A stretch of DNA of 64,000 nt from Cercis canadensis (taxonomy: Eukaryota > Streptophyta > Magnoliopsida > Fabales > Fabaceae). The notes under the pieces are model-generated. The model did no database searches, had not been told where the DNA came from, and saw only the letters and a program-made list of their open reading frames with translations. Position 1 is the stretch's first letter. Each line of letters begins with the position of its first letter. The stretch lies in NCBI GenBank assembly GCA_003255065.1, contig QAOA01005000.1, positions 297,442 to 361,441 on the forward strand, written 5' to 3'. Below are positions 33,953-49,338 of this stretch, in pieces. The position numbers were made by a program, and so were the translations under genes.

Positions 33953-36235
33953 CCTCGTCACAAAGTGCCCCATTCCTTACAACCTTAAACAGATTCAACC
34001 TGTCCTTGCTAGTGTTTAAATCCCCAAACTGTAGCTGAACATCTTCAATGCAGTTGTTAAAACCAAACATCATCTATTCGGCATAAGTGTCAGTGATCGC
34101 ATTGTTCATAGTTACTTTTATCTCCCCTATTTCCTTTTGCATGGTAGCCTTCACATCCTTTATCTCTTTCTCCTTTTTGAACAAGCGCATCTGATACTCA
34201 CCTAACTTTCAGCTCTCCTCAGCAAGGACAATTTCTGTATCCTCAAGTAATTTTTCCAACATTTGTTTCTCACACTCCCAAGCAACCCTCGTCGCCTCTC
34301 ACTTCCTCCTATCAGCTAGGGCCCCCTTAACAACCATTTGTAACTCCTTACAATTACTCTTCGCCTCGGCCAACTACCACTTAACAAACTCCACCTCACC
34401 AATATCCTTTCAACGCTATCCATATTGGCGTTGAACTTTCCATAAAGATGTTCCATGGCTGCGGTTGAATGCAGCATATGTCTTTGGCAAAACTTAATTA
34501 CATATGTCATTAGCACCTGTCAGAGGTTCTTTTTGTCCATCTCAGTAGCCAAATAATCGCCCATGGTTGAAGAGATGTCAACACCTAGATTCCACATACT
34601 AAAAAATAGATCAGTAACCCTCGTAACAGGGGTGTGAAAATCACTAAATGGGAAGTTCTGAATATATTGCTCATCTTCACCATATCCTTGAAAAGGAAAA
34701 CCTGGACAAATAGGAGGATCAGCAACTTGACGACGCTTGTCCCCGATGGAAGAATTGCCTATGGGAATAAAATGAGGAAGATAAGATCTACCATAGTCGA
34801 GATAACATGTTCGGGAGTTAGAGACGTTGTCTCGGGACCCTCAGAAGATGAGGAAAATTCACAGGCCATGTGTGATGAAATACAACCACCACAACACAAT
34901 GGGCCACTTCTTCACGATGGAGGACTTTGTGCTGCAGCCTTTCATTTCTCCCCAAAACCTTCTCCTTGTTCACTCTTCCTCTGAAGAATTTTCTTTATGT
35001 TAACACGAAACATCTCTCCACCTGAAAGAATAAAAATAGATGAGTTAACAGACATAGAATAAAAAGGGCTAGCTCACCCATGAAGGGGAGAAGCTTACCC
35101 ATGAGGTGATAAAAAAAAATTGCTAGCTCGCCCATGAAAGAGAGAAGCTCGCCCATGCACTAGGCAAGCTCGCCTATTAGGTGATAAAAAATATAACTAC
35201 TAGCTCACCCATGAAGGGGAGAAGCTCGCCCATGAGGTGATAAATGAAAAAAAAAAAAATTTACCTAAGATATCTGATATTTTTAGTGATGAAGAAATGA
35301 AGTGAGAAAAGACACAAATAGTATGTTGCACATCGACATTACAATCTAATAGCTCTGGAGGTGAAGGAGTTCAGACTTTATCATACCAATTGAAGGGAAA
35401 CAATAATTTACTATTATCATTGCAATAAAATGATGTAGTACCATCCTTACTCTTCACATGGATTTGAAAGAATAACTTCTTCCACCTCTTTGCAGAAGAA
35501 GCAAACAATTGCAAAAATTTCCTATCCTATACTGCCCCTAAAGATACCTAACCACCAGCAGGGAAGCTACCTTAAAAAAATAGAAATGAAAGACCTTATG
35601 CAAGTAACCAATCTCATGTGGTCACATAGCATCTCAAAGGCTCAGATATACCCCTAAGAGTTAGGATGAAGTTGAGAAGGAGCTACTCTAAAAAAATGAA
35701 GGATAGACACTTGAAAGGGAGTGAAGGGAAGACAAATGTCTGCTTACTTAATAACATAACTATACATGGTGAAAGAGGTTTGACCACTGGCATGAGGAGC
35801 ACATACGGGATGATTATTATCAACAAATTTTTTTACAGCCAATTCTCTTTTATCGATCCAATCAAAGCCATTTAAATCCTCAATCACCGCATCCAAATTT
35901 CTGTATGCCGAGCAGGTATCATGAACCTCTTCACCAACCCACTCTCTTATATCACCTAAAGGACCAACCTAGTAGCCTACTTCATGTCCTTGAGCACCAC
36001 TCTCTATAGGTAAAAATGAACCATATTGGTAAAGAGGAGAAAGAAAACCGTTTACTTCAATTTTAAAACTTAAAGTTTTGAAGTCATGAAGAGAAAGTAT
36101 CCTACCTTGCCTATTAGAACTCGTTTCCCTCCCTCCCTCGACAGTCACAACCTCATTACCATCACTAATACTTGGACTTGAGGATGTCTTGTTGAGCACT
36201 TCCTCACTCTAGGAACTCTCACTATCCAAAGCCAT
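33900..36235 (-). pseudogene. Element ORF1 in two exons, with stops
   Basis: The first exon starts at ATG 36235 (MALDSESS then a TAG) and runs in one frame through TVEGGRETSSNRQGR, WVGEEVHDTCSAYRNLDAVI, FDWIDKRELAVKKFVDNNH and LPFTPFQVSILHFFRVAPSQ. This arrangement is known from ORF1 of plant LARD/gypsy elements. Several Trp or Arg codons have become TAG or TGA. A donor GT at 35264-35263 and an acceptor TTTCAG at 35022 define a predicted 243-nt intron. The second exon begins GEMFRVNIKKILQRKSEQGE and later holds a charged, coiled-coil-like region (about 34.4-33.95 kb) in shifting frames. The molecular role is unknown, and the copy is non-functional. Confidence 0.5.
35037..35250. repeat. Cluster of GCTCGCCCATG-type motifs in a predicted intron
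   Basis: At least seven copies of (G)CTC(G/A)CCCATG, several followed by AAGGGGAGAAG or AGGTGATAA, lie in 214 bp. More copies occur at 33818, 36911, 36981, 37495 and 37692, with variants such as CTCGCCCCACGTGGG near 37296. Confidence 0.7.
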
Positions 36236-36829
36236 AATCAAATGCATAGGAAAATATAGAAGAAAAAAAAAAGAGCAAGAAAGCACTAGTATCTTTAATA
36301 TATAGGCAAAAAGAAGAAGACAACAACCAAAAATTTGGCCAAGAGAGAAGGAGAAGAAGTATAAGCAAAAGAGTTCCTCAACACGGGAAAAATATATCTC
36401 GAAGAGTGGAAGATAAGTACCACAATCGAAATGATAAAGGTTTATAAAGGAAACAAAAAACAATAAATAAATAAATAGGATAAGACAAAAAGTACAACAT
36501 TATGACTTCTCACATAGAATCTCTATCATAAGTCACATATCATAAGTGATGCAAGTCTTGGCAAGAAGCAAAAATATCTCTGTCAAGCAAACAAGTCTTG
36601 GCAAGAAGAGAAAAAATCTTTGTCAAAAAGCAAACAAGTTTCAGCAAGATGCGAAAAAATCTCTGACGGGCAAAGCAGAAGAATTATAACGAATCTCTAC
36701 AAATTTTTGTGTTGAATGAATATGTGCCTTACAGCAAAATAATCTCTGCATTGAAGGAATCTCTGCAAAATTCCTGCCATTGCACTTGAACCTCTACAAA
36801 ATATCAAGATAGTTACAGAAAAATATGAG

Positions 36830-36830
<1 letters not shown>

Positions 36831-36865
<35 letters not shown>
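36831..36865 (+). repeat. (TA)n microsatellite
   Basis: Uninterrupted TA run of about 17 units. Confidence 0.9.
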
Positions 36866-36868
<3 letters not shown>

Positions 36869-37894
36869 GATGTACAAAAAGAAAAATATTGAGCAGAGCA
36901 TAAAGGGCTAGCTCGCCCATGTGTATGGTCAAGCTTGCCCAGTGTAGCCCGCCCAACGTAGTCTGCCCCCAGTGTAGTCCGCCCATGGCACTTGCGTGCA
37001 AGCTAGTCCGCCTAGCACTTTCTTTAACGACCATGGGAGCAAGTTTCATGATGAGGTGTAATAGCATGGTAAAGTGACGTGATGGGTGTTTGAAAAAGAA
37101 AGAAAGACTAATAAGGGAAGTACTTTGATGTGGGCCATGGCAGCACATGGGTGAATGAACCTTTCTTTTAGTAAGGCTTTTCTAAGTATTCAGAAAGTGT
37201 AGATCACCCAGTGCAAAGCCATAGCTCACCTAAGCTCGCCCAAAAATAGTCATGTGGGAGCAGAGCACAAATAAAAAGCTTGCCCCACATGGGTAAGCTC
37301 GCCCCACGTGGGCAAGTTCGTCCATGAGGCTAGCTCGCCTCTCTTTTTCTCTTACCAGTGTGACCATGAAATCTTCCAAAATAGGGATAGTCACTTGTAC
37401 CCAAGTGGGAAAAGAATAGTAATAACTCCATAATTGAGCAACATTTGTCTTTTAAAAAGATGCAAACAATAAAATCAATGGGTGCATGGTCAAGCTCGCC
37501 CATACACTAAAAAAAGCATGTTCGCCTTAGCACCTCCTTCAAAAATAATATTTTTATATTATGAATTAGCAACATAGCACATGAGCAAAACTACTCTGCC
37601 CAGCACCTTGTTCAAAAAGTGATATTTTCATATTGTGAATTATTGGTCAATGAAAGGTAATAGGCACCCACAGCTTGAAGAAGTGGAGCTCACCCATGCT
37701 AATGTCAAGCTTGCCTAGCCACATATTCAATACCTGTGCGGGACCATTACCAAAAAAGAGGGAAAAAACAAGATAATTTACTAAATAAGAATATATATTA
37801 TTTGATGTCCAAGCAAAAAAAACCCATTAAAAGTATATTAGTTTATTATTATTATTCTTATAAGCTTTTTTACACTTATACATTATTCAAACTT

Positions 37895-38774
37895 CAAAGT
37901 GACGGGTGCCGAACCGTACAAAATTACAATACTAATTGCAACTAAATTGTAGTATAGGATGCAACCAGTGTCGTCTCCCAAGGATTCACCAGAACAGTTA
38001 ATCTACTAAAAACTTAAGTAAGAACATAATAGGGGGGTTTGTTGTTGAATGCAGAATAATCAGAATTCAGAAAACAGTAAACAAGATTTAATCAAATAAG
38101 AGAAAACGTAATCAACTCAGCCCTCCATGAAAGGCTTAAACACAAGGCAAAAGTCTAAAACTCGAACTCAGAAAACAGGAGGCAGTAGCAGCTCAAGGTA
38201 ATTTCGTATCTCTTTTGGTTGTCTATTTTCCTCAACAACTTGAGAATAAATACTAGCTGGCTACCTCCTCTAGGTTTCCTAATGGTTTCCTAATTACAAA
38301 ATAAACCTAGTTTCCTAAATTATTAAAGGTAAAAGCATGATGAAGCCCTAGTGTCATGTGTGCTGGCCCAATAAGTAGATGTTAGCCCAAATAAACATGC
38401 TCTGGTCCAATAGGCAGGCCTAAGGAAAGGAATTAGTCAATGCTGGGCGGAGGCAGAAAATCTGGACTGCTTGCACATGAATTTTAGTTGTCCAGACGCG
38501 AGAATCAGCTGCTGGAATCTTCATATGAAATGTATAATTTTCTGTCAGCTTTCTAACGAAACTGGAATCACATCAATCGGACATTTGTAGCCAAAGATAT
38601 GGTGAAAAACGTAAGCAGTGCCAGAATTCAACAATTAAGCAATTAAAATCTATAAGCACCCACAAATCTAAATCTACAAAACATGTCTAAAGACTATAAA
38701 AATCACTAGAAACACACACTAAAAGACTAAGTATAAGGGAAACAAATAGTGTAAAATAATGTGTTATCACAAAG
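37895..38774 (-). mobile_element. Solo LTR of a Tat-type gypsy element with CAAAG target duplication
   Basis: The LTR (37900-38769) begins TGACGGGTGCC and ends GTGTTATCA. It is flanked by perfect 5-bp copies of CAAAG (37895-37899; 38770-38774). It is closely related to the LTR at 59685-60982 but lacks about 430 bp in the middle, corresponding to about 59905-60345. There is no internal region, so it is a solo LTR left by recombination. Orientation is taken from the PBS beside the other copy. Confidence 0.85.
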
Positions 38775-39125
38775 CTCAGGGGCAAGTGATGAGGATTGCT
38801 TGCACATGAATTTTAGTTGTCCAGACGCAAGAATCAGCTGCTGGGATCTTCATATGAAATGTATAATTTTCTGTCAGCTTTCTAACGAAACTAGAATCAC
38901 ATCAATCGGACATCTGTAGCCAAAGATATGGTGAAAAACGTAAGCAGTGCCAGAATTCAACAATTAAGCAATTAAAATCTATAAGCACCAACAAATCCAA
39001 ATCTACAAAACATGTCTAAAGACTATAAAAATCACTAGAAACACACACTAAAAGACTAAGTATAAGGGAAACAAATAGTATAAAATAATGTGTTATCACA
39101 AAGCTCAGGGGCAAATGATGAGGAT
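38468..39125 (+). repeat. Tandem duplication of 329 bp across the solo-LTR edge
   Basis: 38468-38796 is repeated at 38797-39125 with only a few mismatches. The unit includes the last ~300 bp of the LTR plus 27 bp of flank ('caaagctcaggggcaagtga'), so the duplication happened after LTR insertion. No n separates the copies. Confidence 0.85.
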
Positions 39126-39382
39126 TGGCCCAAAAGGCCGGATCGGACTCCAAGCAAGGCACCACATCTTCAGCAGGTACAAGACACCACCAACTTAACT
39201 CTACAACTACTTTAAATATGCGAACAATGTCGTCTAAAAGGTAACTTGTTAGTCAGAACTATACCTAGACTGAATTATCTATCTTATCACCTTGACTAAC
39301 TTAAGCATCAAAGAGTCATCCTCGGCCCACTGCTGAGCTTGACTTCTTGCAGGTACATCTAGTTTGGAAATTTCTATCATCA
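39102..39382 (+). repeat. Possible polypurine tract and LTR of an older gypsy element
   Basis: AGCTCAGGGGCAAA looks like a purine tract, and TGATGAGGATTGG follows at 39116. A possible end TCATCA lies at 39377-39382, giving TGATGA...TCATCA ends. No partner LTR was found. If right, the solo LTR at 37900 inserted beside this element's purine tract. Confidence 0.3.
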
Positions 39383-42300
39383 ACACTATCTTTGCCCTCC
39401 TAATTCTATTAAGAATAATTTGGGGTATTTAGATGATTTTTGTCCTTGCAATTTGTGTAATAAAATAAATTTTACAAGATTTTTTGTTGGAATATCCATT
39501 TAATCTTAAGCTCAAAATAAAAGGTTTGAGTTTCATTTTCTTTGTAATATGATGACATGCGTGTATGAGGTGATGTGCTTGTGATTCTAGTTATGGTTTT
39601 TATTCCTTTGTACAAAGCACTTTGACTTCAAGAGGTAACCTCACAATCTTTGTTTTTCTTATTCCATTTTGCTTAATTTCGTTGTTTGGCTGAACTCTAA
39701 AGTGTTTTGTACTTTTGGGGATGTTGGGAATCCGAAAATGTGGCTTGCTAAGGGTTCAGTTTGCTACCATAAAGCCAAGAATCTTTATATATTTGTCTTG
39801 TTTTGGTTAATTTTCTTTGCTGGATTACTATATTCATGTCTTTGTTGCTAAGGTGGTGGCTGCCTATGTTCTGTCAAATGAATATTTAGAGTTAGTTTTA
39901 TTTGCAATATGATTTATTCCTTATCTTATTGTTCTCGTGAGTTTATGACTTGGAGTCATGCTGTTTTAGGTTTATATTTACATGATTCTCATTACCATAG
40001 AACTTTTTTTGGGTGAAAGGGTTTGTACTATTCATGCTTGAAAATGTAATGATACCTTATCTTCTACTTTACTCTTTAATTGGGTGAAAGGATTTGTACT
40101 ATTCATGCTTGAAAATGTAATGATACCTTATTTTCTACTTTACTCTTTATTCCATTATGCTGCTCAAAGGTTTCAGTTTGGTTTGTTTAAGTTATTTTGT
40201 CGTAAGTCACTCTCATTTTTAACTTGAAGTTGTTGTTGGTAAGTGGCTTGAGTGTGCCTTGAAAAGTCATGTTTTGATGCTACTTTATTATAGTTCTTTG
40301 GCAATTTTCTGTACACATGTGGCTGCTTGGAGTCAAGGAGATGAGTTTCTTAAGTTCCTTTTATCATAAGAATATCCTGGATGTATGTATATGTTTGAAT
40401 TCATTTTTTTCTTTGTATCTTTTGCTTCAGTTTACTTGTTGCCCTTCAACAATTTTCCNAAGTTGCTCTCATTTTTAACTTGAAGTTGCTGTTGGTAAGT
40501 GGCTTGAGTGTGCCTTGAAAAGTCATGTTTTGATGCTACTTTATTATAGTTCTTTGGCAATTTTCTGTACACATTGTGGCTGCTTGGAGTCAAGGAGATG
40601 AGTTTCTTAAGTTCCTTTTATCATAAGAATATCCTGGATGTATGTATATGTTTGAATTCATTTTTTTCTTTGTATCTTTTGCTTCAGTTTACTTGTTGCC
40701 CTTCAACAATTTTCCTCCATTTTGATAGTTGTTAAACTAAAAGAAAAATGTCACAATTTGATGGCTGTTTTCAATTACTTACTCACTATTTTGATTCAAA
40801 TAAGGGACTATTGAGGGTTTGGTTTTGTGGTTGAAGCATGATTATGATTAAGTTCATGAAAAATCATATCTTTTTCCTTTAATTTTTGGGTCTGTCAGCT
40901 AGCACTGGTAGTACCCGGTCATTGTTTTCTAGGCAGAGCTATAGAGCTCCAATTTGAGTGTTTCTTTCTCATTTGAACTGGGAGACATGTATATTTCATG
41001 TGTGAAATTTTTAGGTTTTTTTTATGTCTCCCACACTCCCAATTTTGATTTAAACATGTCTGTTCATTGTTGTACTGACACTGTAGTCATGTCTCTAGCA
41101 GTGTTCAGTCTTTCATATCTAGTTTGAAGTTATAGTGCTGCATTTTGCATGTTTCTAGTCTTGTTAAAACCGTAAAACAGGTGTTCTCGATGTGTTCAAT
41201 TTTTGGAATTTTTGCATTTTTTCACTGCTTCCAGTTCTAATTTGAACATGACTGTTTTAAGTAGTTGATTAGCATGTGCATTTATTGAATTTTCTTTGAT
41301 TTTATATCTTAATTCATGGCTATTTCGAATAAATGATTAGCATGTGAATTCTTTTAATTTTCTTTGAATTTTTCTCTTGATAAGTGTGGTGTCCCGATAT
41401 ATTTTACCTCACTTCCCGATGTATTTTTGTGTTTAGTTTCCATTTTAGTTCATTTTACTGATTGTTGATCTAGGCATGTGTGATGGCTCTTGAAAATCTA
41501 TGTGAGAATGATCTGGTCGATGTTGTTCTTCTATTCTAATGCTTTGTATTGGTATTCACCCTTATGTTGTTTTGACACAAAATTAATGGGATTTATTATG
41601 CATTGTTTGAGTTGCTCTAAAGGGCTATTTTCTTGTCTGAAATGCATGGCTATTCCTTTAGAAAATAACCCACAATTTTCCTCCTTGCTGTTTTGATTTA
41701 ATTTCGTTGCTGCCATCCCTTTGTTTAAGTTACTACTTCTGGCCTACTTGCATGCCTTGTCTAAATTTTGTTTTAGTAAATTCCCTTGGCTATTTCGAGG
41801 CTGTTATGAGTTCATTTATTTTGTTGTTCCGGGTTTATTTTCTGCACCTTTTGAGCTATTTTTGGGTTATTTGTTATGTTGTTATGGATTTATTTTCCTT
41901 GCCTTTTGCATTGTTTCTATTTGGGTTTGCTTGGTATCCTGTTTAGGGTTTATTGCCAACACTTTTTGAGTTATTTTGGCCTATCCACTAGTATGGTTTG
42001 GGGGTTGTCTTGAATTTTTGATGGGGGCTGTTCCAGGTTTTTTTTTCTCATGCATTGTTTGCACCATTCTAAGGAGTTGTTTAGGGTTTGATTATACATT
42101 TTTGAATGAATTTAGTTTATTCCATTTGAAGCATGTGGAAAATAAATGTGAGGGTCACATAGATAGGTCCCTTTTAAATCATAAGTCTTGACTAACTTGT
42201 ATTTTGGTGCATGCATGAGAATCTTTAAATAACTCATGATGATTATGAGTATAGGCAAATTGGAGAGTCTAACCCAATGATGCTTTGCTACAAGCTGGAA

Positions 42301-43640
42301 GCAAGAGATTTTTTCATCTTACTCTATTTTTTTTGAATGTAATGAAAACCCCTTTTTTCCCGAGACAAATGTTGTAATAATTATATTCATACATTTGCAT
42401 AGCATTAAGGAATATGATTGTTTGTTTAGTATTCATAGGCCCTTAATTTACTTATCATAGAAGGATAGGATGATCCATTTGAATATCGGGTGACCCACTC
42501 TATCCGTCCTAGGTAAGGATAAGCGCCACCCTAGAAATGCTTTATGTGATGAACATGTAGAAGGATTAGGACTTGTTAGTTGCATGCATAACATATTTAA
42601 TTTTCAATTTAATTGCTTTTTGTCATTTCTAGAATATTGGATATTTTATTATTTGTATGCATGTTTAGATCTTTAGTTGAGAGCAATTGAAGACTAGAAT
42701 GATCCATTTTTTGAAAACTTTGTTCTTTGATTTCTTGTATTAATTTAATTTCTTCCTTTTATATAAACAAAAGAAAAGAACAAAAAACAAAAAAAAAGAA
42801 TGTGNTAAAGAAAAATGTTTTCTTTGTTTTAAAAATTTTGATTCTTTTGTTTTCTCTAAAAAAAAAATAAACTACGAAGGCTTTGATCCTTAATAAGGGT
42901 ATGTAGGAGCTTGCAAAGGAAGCAAGTAAAGTCAGATTTTTATAAATTCCTCACTTCATTTTATTTCCTAAAAAATAAAAAGAATTATTTCGTTTCTAGT
43001 TTTGTATTCTCTTAGATAGCATAGTAACGGCCCATGCCGCCCATTGGCTCACAAAGCTCCCTACTTCTGTTAGGAGAGGCATTGAAGCTAACTTAGGATA
43101 TATTTTTTTTACATTCATCAGCTTATCTATATATATGCATGTTAATTGTTTAGGGATAATATAAATACAAGTTGGCCATAATTAATTTTGGGTAACCGTC
43201 TGATAGACAGATGTTGTGGGTGCCCAACACATTCTCTACATGCAATAGACTCCCGAACCCTCTTTGGTTAAATGGAGTTTTCTAATTATTTCCCATTTTT
43301 CTTAATACAATTGGTAGCAACTCCAAGTTTTCTTTCGAAAATTAATCTTTTTAAAAGTCCGTCATCCGCATCGTAGCAATCATCAGGTACATTGTGACAT
43401 ATACAATGATAAACTGTTTAATCTTCTAATAGTTTATTTATCACTGAAATTCTATGAGTAGACATTTCACAGCCGCAGTCTAGTTTTTTGGACCAATTGT
43501 ATTGCTCAAATAAGATAGAAAGTAGAAATACTGGTCAAAAAATGAAAAAGTTTAAGATAGAAACAATAGTCATAATATAAATTAGAAAGCAATTATTCGA
43601 ATTATCACTAATCAAATAATTAATTCTTCCACTAGGATCA
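39383..43640. other. Long AT-rich interval, no gene recognised
   Basis: Contains a 71-bp tandem duplication (40010-40080 and 40081-40151), a ~255-bp doubled block around the n at 40459 (40204-40458 and 40460-40715), and an n at 42805. Frames at 41490-42191 are T-rich, overlap each other in different phases and match no family I know. Near 43200-43330, 'cgactcc' and 'gtagcaactccaagttttct' text resembles the end region of gypsy elements. Plastid sequence begins somewhere just before 43640. Confidence 0.5.
40010..40151 (+). repeat. Tandem duplication, 71-bp unit
   Basis: TGGGTGAAAGG(G/A)TTTGTAC and following text repeat exactly once with two or three mismatches. Confidence 0.9.
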
Positions 43641-43737
43641 TAGTTCTTGAATTTCTACGTGAATCAAGATGAAGAAAAGGAAGTTTTCCAATCATTGACT
43701 CAAATCCATTGTCGAACCAAACCCCACTGAGCGGAAT

Positions 43738-46828
<3,091 letters not shown>

Positions 46829-46829
<1 letters not shown>

Positions 46830-46884
46830 TGGAAAGGGTGGACAATTAGCTAGAGCAGCAGGTGCTATAGCAAAACTGATTGCA
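46829..46884 (+). pseudogene. rpl2: Sliver of plastid rpl2
   Basis: Reads [18 protein letters not shown], a segment of ribosomal protein uL2 of the plastid. It is joined on the left to rpoC2 and on the right to rbcL, genes that are far apart in ordinary plastid maps. The fragment is under 60 bp, so it marks a joining event rather than a gene. Confidence 0.65.
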
Positions 46885-47448
46885 ATCCATCGTGCAATGC
46901 ACACAGTTATCAATAGACTGAAGAATCATGATATGCATTTTCATGTACTAGCTAAAGCATTACGTTTGTCTGGTGGAGATCATATTCGCGCTAGTACTGT
47001 AGTAGGTAAACTTGAAAGGGAAAAAGAGATCACTTTAGGCTTTGTTGATTTACTATGTCATGATTTTGTTGAAAAAGATCGAAGCTGCAGTATTTATTTC
47101 ACTCAGGATGGGGTCTCTTTACTAGGTGTTTTGCCCGTTGCTTCGGGGGGGGGGGGGGGGGNTATTCACGTTTGGCATATGCCTGCTCTGACCAAGAGCT
47201 TTGGAGATGATTCCGTACTACAATTCGGTGGAGGAACTTTAGGGCACCTTTAGGGAAATGCACCAGGTGCTGTAGCTAATCGAGTAGAGCTAGCAGCATG
47301 TGTACAAGCTCGTAATGAAGGACGTGATCTTGCTCGCAAGGGTAATGAAATTATCTGTGAGGCTAGCAAATGGAGTCCTGAATTAGCTACTGCTTGTGAA
47401 GTATGAAAGGAGATCAAATTTGAATTCAAAGCAATGGATACTTTGTAA
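46885..47448 (+). pseudogene. rbcL: Plastid rbcL 3' part
   Basis: The source encodes the large subunit of Rubisco. The copy begins inside the barrel at [18 protein letters not shown]. It continues through [52 protein letters not shown] and FGGGTLGHL followed by a premature TAG, then [20 protein letters not shown] and [10 protein letters not shown], with another stop. The native terminator text is altered. The glycine stretch after VASGG is a 17-G run followed by n (47145-47162), where the native gene has only a few Gs. The first ~60% of rbcL, including the catalytic lysines, is missing. Confidence 0.95.
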
Positions 47449-47920
47449 TTCAATAATTACTAATTACCGTTCATTCTATTAATTGAATTGCAGTTAAACT
47501 CAGCCCAATCTTTTACTAAAATGATTGAGCCGAATACAATACAAAGATACTATTGTATATGCATATTTTTTTTTAGCCGATAACCCGAATCCCTATTTTC
47601 TAAGAACACTTGTTATTGCCTCAAATTAAAATTATAACGAAGTTTTCAAGAATTTGTAAGAAACTCTTTCTTTTTTTTTATTCAATTTTTTTAAATAAAA
47701 AAATTGAAATTATCAGACAAGAATCAAATTTTAAGACAACAACAAGGTAATAAGATAATAAAAGAAGAATAGTAATAGTAAGAATAATAAAAAATTATAT
47801 TATCATACACTATTATCATATGTCTATTTCATGTAGAAATAGAAAGATAAATAAGTGAACTTATTTAGTTCTACATTCCTTGTACTTTGTACTTTTTATT
47901 ATATATTCAATACTTATTAT
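47449..47920 (+). other. Plastid spacer downstream of rbcL
   Basis: AT-rich spacer with no gene. In ordinary plastid order accD should follow; no accD text is found here or right of the solo LTR before psaI. Confidence 0.6.
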
Positions 47921-49338
47921 TGTATTGATGAGCTGCCGAGGCTCCTCAAATTAGTGAAAGTTTAAGGTCGGTTTACCTAAGCTACTTGTAGCATAAGGCA
48001 ACCCTAAGTCGAACCAAAAGATTATTCTAAGTAGTGAATCATATTAAGAAACATATAAACAGGGGGGTTTTGTTTGTTTTAGTGATTAATAGAAATTAAT
48101 TATAAGTGGTAAACTTTAGGGAAAACAGTCAATCCAAGTTCAACTGATTCTGATTTTAATCCATCCTTGATTTCCAAGAATCCATTCAATTATTAACCTA
48201 GTTCTTGGCCTTAAAAAACATCAAGAAGCCTCTCAGTCCTCTATGGATATCTACTGGTTAAACAACCAGAATTTGTAAGCACTCATTCAAATCTAGTTTT
48301 ACCTAAGTCTAGAATCCAACCAAGGTAATTAATCCGTCCAAAAGCTTAGAAACATTAATTAACCTTTAAGTTCCTCTTTTATCACATGCAATTAAGCAAT
48401 CAACACATGAAGATCCAAATTCAAATTTATGCAATTTAAACAAAATAGTTCAGAGGAAGCAAAGAAGTAGATTAACCATTAAGTGAATAGCAATCAAAGC
48501 ATAATCTCAGAATCCATAATCAGAACAGCCAAAACCTGGATTGATTTGAGTATTTAGCCCTCCATGAACAAGAGAAGCCAAGTTCTTACAAAATATCTAG
48601 AGAGAAAACTTAAAGACTAAGAAAACTTGAAAAGCTGTCTAAAATATCATAATGTCTTCTTATCAATTTCGGCTGCCTCTTTTTGAACATATAGACCTCC
48701 AAAAATACATGCACACCCAAACTGCCCTTAGGGAAAGCTTATTCCCATGGGCCTTAGCTTTCATTGGGCTTTGGTTTGGGCTCATTTGGACTTGTCATGA
48801 AGAAGGTAGGCCCATTTAAGTGCCAACAGGTTTCTGGAACCATCAGCCAACTTCAACATGAAATAAGACCATCTAAAATATACAATATGGTGAATCGGTC
48901 TGCATAAAAATTGAATCTCTGTTTGTTAGCTTTCCAATGGGACCAGTTTCAAGTCCATAAGACACCTAAATCTCAAGTTATGGTCCAAACACTGCATGCG
49001 GATCAGGATCCTGAGACAACATCTCTTCTCTGGCTTCCAGGCTGCATATGACCTTTTGGACGTCCGAATTGGCTTTGGAGCCCTGAATGAAAGTTGTAAA
49101 TAATTCTCTCAGCTTTCCTACAAGGTATCACTCGAAATTTTTAGACATCCAGAACTAAAGATATGCATGAAACACAGAGACAACATAAAATGCCCAGTAT
49201 TGCTGAAAAATACATTTAAGCTCAATTGGTTCCAAACTCATGAAATGTGGCACAAGCCTATTCAATTCAGCTCAAAAGAGGTTTAAAAGACTAAATATGA
49301 GGGATAACTACTGTATAAAAAGTGTGTTCATCATGTAT
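47921..49338 (-). mobile_element. Solo LTR in the plastid block with TGTAT target duplication
   Basis: The LTR runs 47926-49333, opens TGATGAGCTGCCGAGG and closes GTGTGTTCATCA, giving inverted TGATGA/TCATCA ends. Perfect TGTAT copies flank it (47921-47925; 49334-49338). The plastid spacer resumes at once on the right. Internal text such as 'ggtccaaacactgcatgcgg' and 'aactaaagatatgcatgaaa' is of the long-LTR gypsy type seen in the other solo LTR, though a different subfamily. Strand is inferred from that similarity. Confidence 0.85.

Larger units (their letters stand above)
33890..37880 (-). mobile_element. Second large gypsy/LARD-type element, minus strand, rich in GCTCGCCCATG
   Basis: On the minus strand, a leader rich in the motif (36.9-37.7 kb) is followed by an ORF1 first exon (36235 down to about 35265), an intron with motif copies, and a second exon with coiled-coil text down to about 33900. 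No pol domain is seen. The architecture parallels ORF1 of the element at 28.7 kb, but the sequences are not close. LTR edges were not resolved. Confidence 0.5.

Noticed and set aside
35037..35250. CRISPR-like array
   Set aside because: The repeats are short and irregularly spaced, and the context is a plant retroelement.
41490..42191. Several hydrophobic frames in overlapping phases
   Set aside because: T-rich sequence gives Phe/Leu-rich frames by composition; no family pattern and no start context.
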